A stretch of DNA of 64,000 bases. It comes from Halanaerobium saccharolyticum (GTDB taxonomy: Bacteria > Bacillota > Halanaerobiia > Halanaerobiales > Halanaerobiaceae). Numbering within the stretch: position 1 is the stretch's first letter; each line of letters opens with the position of its first letter. Positions 62,409 to 64,000 of this stretch are shown piece by piece. The notes under the pieces were generated by a model that saw only the letters and a program-made list of their open reading frames with translations, was not told the origin of the DNA and searched no databases. Both the position numbers and the translations under genes were made by a program. The stretch lies in assembly GCF_003053565.1 (NCBI RefSeq), contig NZ_QAXS01000012.1:1-64000 (forward strand). Reading direction: 5' to 3'.

Positions 62409-63823
62409 TGGCTTTACAGAAAAAGAAGACGCCGATGAAAGAACAGGCGCCAGAAGAGAGAATTAAGAATTTTAATGAGGTTCCATTTGGCTACAGTGAT
62501 GATGAAGCAGTTGTTGAGGCAGAAAGATGCCTGCAGTGCAAGCACCAGCCCTGTGTAGAAGGCTGTCCGGTCCATGTACCAATTCCTCAGTTTATTCAGG
62601 CAGTAATTGATGGAGATGTTGAAGAAGCCGGTCAGATATTAAAAAGCAAGAACAATTTACCTGCAGTCTGTGGTCGAGTCTGTCCTCAGGAAGAGCAGTG
62701 TGAAAATGTCTGTGTGATGGGCATTAAAAATGAGCCGGTAGCTATCGGCCGTCTGGAGCGTTATGTTGCAGATTATAATATGGAGCGCGGCAGTGATAAA
62801 TCATCTGCAGCAGAATTAGAAAAGATGAAGGTACCCGAATTAGAAGGTAGAAAAGCAGCTGTAATTGGTGCCGGACCAGCTGGATTAACTGCAGCGGCTG
62901 ACCTTGCTAAATACGGACTTGATGTTACGATTTTTGAGGCGCTGCACGAGACAGGTGGAGTTCTGCGTTATGGAATTCCAGAATTCAGACTGCCCAAAAA
63001 AATTGTTGACCAGGAAGTTGAAGCAATCAAAGAACTGGGTGTCGATATTCAGTTGAATGTTGTAGTAGGTAAGTCGATTACAGTTGACGAACTCTTTGCT
63101 AAGGGATATGAATCAGTATTTATTGGTGTTGGTGCCGGTCTGCCTAGATTCTTAAATATTCCTGGTGAGAACTTAAATGGAGTTTATTCTGCCAATGAGT
63201 TTTTAACCAGAGTTAATTTAATGAAGGCCTTTAAATATCCGGAATACAAGACTCCGGTTGTGGTTGGCGATAAAGTTGCTGTTGTAGGAGCAGGAAATGT
63301 GGCTATGGATGCTGCCAGAACAGCTAAAAGACTGGGAGCAGAAGATGTATACATAGTTTACAGAAGAGCTGAAGAGCAGATGCCTGCCCGCAGTGAAGAA
63401 ATTCATCATGCTCAGGAAGAGGGAATTGAGTTTAAACTCTTAAATAATCCGGTTGCAATTCATGGAGAAGACGGCAGAGTTGCCCGGATGGAATGCCAGC
63501 AGATGAAGCTCGGTGAAAAAGATGATTCCGGCAGAAGGCGCCCGATTCCGATAGAAGGCTCTAACTGGATGCTGGACCTGGATACAGTAATCATTGCTAT
63601 CGGTCAGAATCCAAACCCACTTTTAACTTCCAATACCAAAGATTTAAAAACTAAAAGTTGGGGTGGAATTGAAGTCAACGACGATCAGCAGACCAGCCGC
63701 GAAGGTGTTTATGCTGGTGGAGATGTTGTTACTGGAGCTGCTACTGTAATTAAGGCGATGGGTGCCGGCAAAACAGCAGCTGAAAATATCAAGAATTATT
63801 TGCTAGAGAAATCTAAAAAATAG
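62408..63823 (+). CDS. nfnB: NfnB-type / GltA-like NADPH-binding large subunit
   Basis: Glutamate synthase small-chain-like flavoprotein of 471 aa. The N-terminal double 4Fe-4S domain has CLQCKHQPCVEGCPVHVP and CGRVCPQEEQCENVC. FAD motif VIGAGPAGLTAAADLAKYG, second Rossmann VAVVGAGNVAMDAARTAKRL, and GVYAGGDVVTGAATVIKAMG follow. The direct coupling to nfnA (TAATG overlap) marks it as NfnB, not as a glutamate synthase beta subunit. Energy role: electron bifurcation in an anaerobe. Confidence 0.93.
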   Translation: MALQKKKTPMKEQAPEERIKNFNEVPFGYSDDEAVVEAERCLQCKHQPCVEGCPVHVPIPQFIQAVIDGDVEEAGQILKSKNNLPAVCGRVCPQEEQCENVCVMGIKNEPVAIGRLERYVADYNMERGSDKSSAAELEKMKVPELEGRKAAVIGAGPAGLTAAADLAKYGLDVTIFEALHETGGVLRYGIPEFRLPKKIVDQEVEAIKELGVDIQLNVVVGKSITVDELFAKGYESVFIGVGAGLPRFLNIPGENLNGVYSANEFLTRVNLMKAFKYPEYKTPVVVGDKVAVVGAGNVAMDAARTAKRLGAEDVYIVYRRAEEQMPARSEEIHHAQEEGIEFKLLNNPVAIHGEDGRVARMECQQMKLGEKDDSGRRRPIPIEGSNWMLDLDTVIIAIGQNPNPLLTSNTKDLKTKSWGGIEVNDDQQTSREGVYAGGDVVTGAATVIKAMGAGKTAAENIKNYLLEKSKK

Positions 63824-63836
63824 AGTGGTTGATTTT

Positions 63837-64000
63837 ATGTCAGATTTATATCAGGATAATCTATTTTCAAAAAAAGAAAAAAAGATCTATACAGTTCAGG
63901 AAATCACAGAGTATCTTCAGGCTTTAATTAAAGAAGATGCTCTTCTTTCTGACTTCTGGATTAGTGGTGAGATTTCAAATTTTTACCACCACAGTTCAGG
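63837..64000 (+). CDS. xseA: Exodeoxyribonuclease VII large subunit, 5' part
   Basis: The frame begins at ATG 63837 and runs off the window after 54 codons. IYTVQEITEYLQALIKED followed by DFWISGEISNFYHHSSG matches the N-terminal OB-fold of XseA (usual form LWVRGEISNFKxHxSGH). The large subunit binds and cuts single-stranded DNA together with XseB. It starts 13 bases after nfnB with a weak GAGTGG site. Confidence 0.85.
   Translation, partial: MSDLYQDNLFSKKEKKIYTVQEITEYLQALIKEDALLSDFWISGEISNFYHHSS

Overview
The window looks like a chromosomal segment of a low-GC, AT-rich, diderm (outer-membrane-bearing) member of the Firmicutes. The best guess is Halanaerobium or a close relative; this is inferred from gene content, gene order and the acidic proteins, not from a marker gene. 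Firmicute-type synteny is plain: ruvX-DUF1292-mltG-trmR-trhP, and aroQ-pepP-efp followed by Asp23-amaP-DUF2273-nusB. Two secretins and an outer-membrane-like protein require a second membrane. No spoIIIA genes lie between efp and Asp23, which fits a non-sporulating lineage.

Layout. 0.1-2.4 kb: a Gfo/Idh/MocA oxidoreductase and a convergent AraC regulator. 2.4-6.5 kb: the ruvX/mltG/tRNA-modification operon. 6.7-9.2 kb: a SleB-type wall hydrolase and the regulators AbrB, Fur-type and Crp-type. 9.3-28.4 kb: aroE, then a complete type IV pilus (T4P) locus. That locus is preceded by a class I c-di-GMP riboswitch and encodes pilB, pilT, pilC, two major-type pilins flanking a pilin-ligase-like membrane protein, pilD, minor pilins, a PilX-like protein, pilM-N-O-P-Q and an EAL-HDOD protein. 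A DDE-transposase insertion sequence sits in the middle on the opposite strand. 28.4-29.8 kb: a LuxR-type regulator divergent from a small outer-membrane-like protein.

30-42.5 kb: branched-chain amino acid synthesis, ilvE, ilvD, then ilvB-ilvN-ilvC-leuA-leuC-leuD-leuB-cimA. CimA supplies 2-oxobutyrate from pyruvate, so isoleucine can be made without threonine deaminase. A structured, terminator-bearing leader precedes ilvB, and a second structured spacer lies between ilvN and ilvC. I recognise neither.

42.7-53 kb: a second pilus-like locus whose gene order is that of a type II secretion system (E-F-G-H-I-J-K-L-M-like, then PilO-, PilP- and secretin-like genes). It has its own ligase-like protein but no PilT and no prepilin peptidase, so it probably borrows PilD from the first locus. 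Its PilC/GspF gene appears to use an ATT start codon. 53-61 kb: an aroK-aroB fusion, aroQ, pepP, efp (with Arg rather than Lys at the tip of the loop), an FAD oxidoreductase, the Asp23/AmaP envelope-stress group, nusB and an aspartate-type aminotransferase. 61-64 kb: tRNA-Leu(CAG) on the minus strand, the NfnAB electron-bifurcating transhydrogenase pair, and the start of xseA cut by the window edge.

Main themes: (1) c-di-GMP seems to act on the T4P at three levels, namely the riboswitch, an MshEN domain on PilB and an EAL-HDOD protein; (2) there is a T2SS-like second machine, and both secretins end in the same short C-terminal motif; (3) the ilv operon contains orphan RNA structures that deserve comparative analysis.
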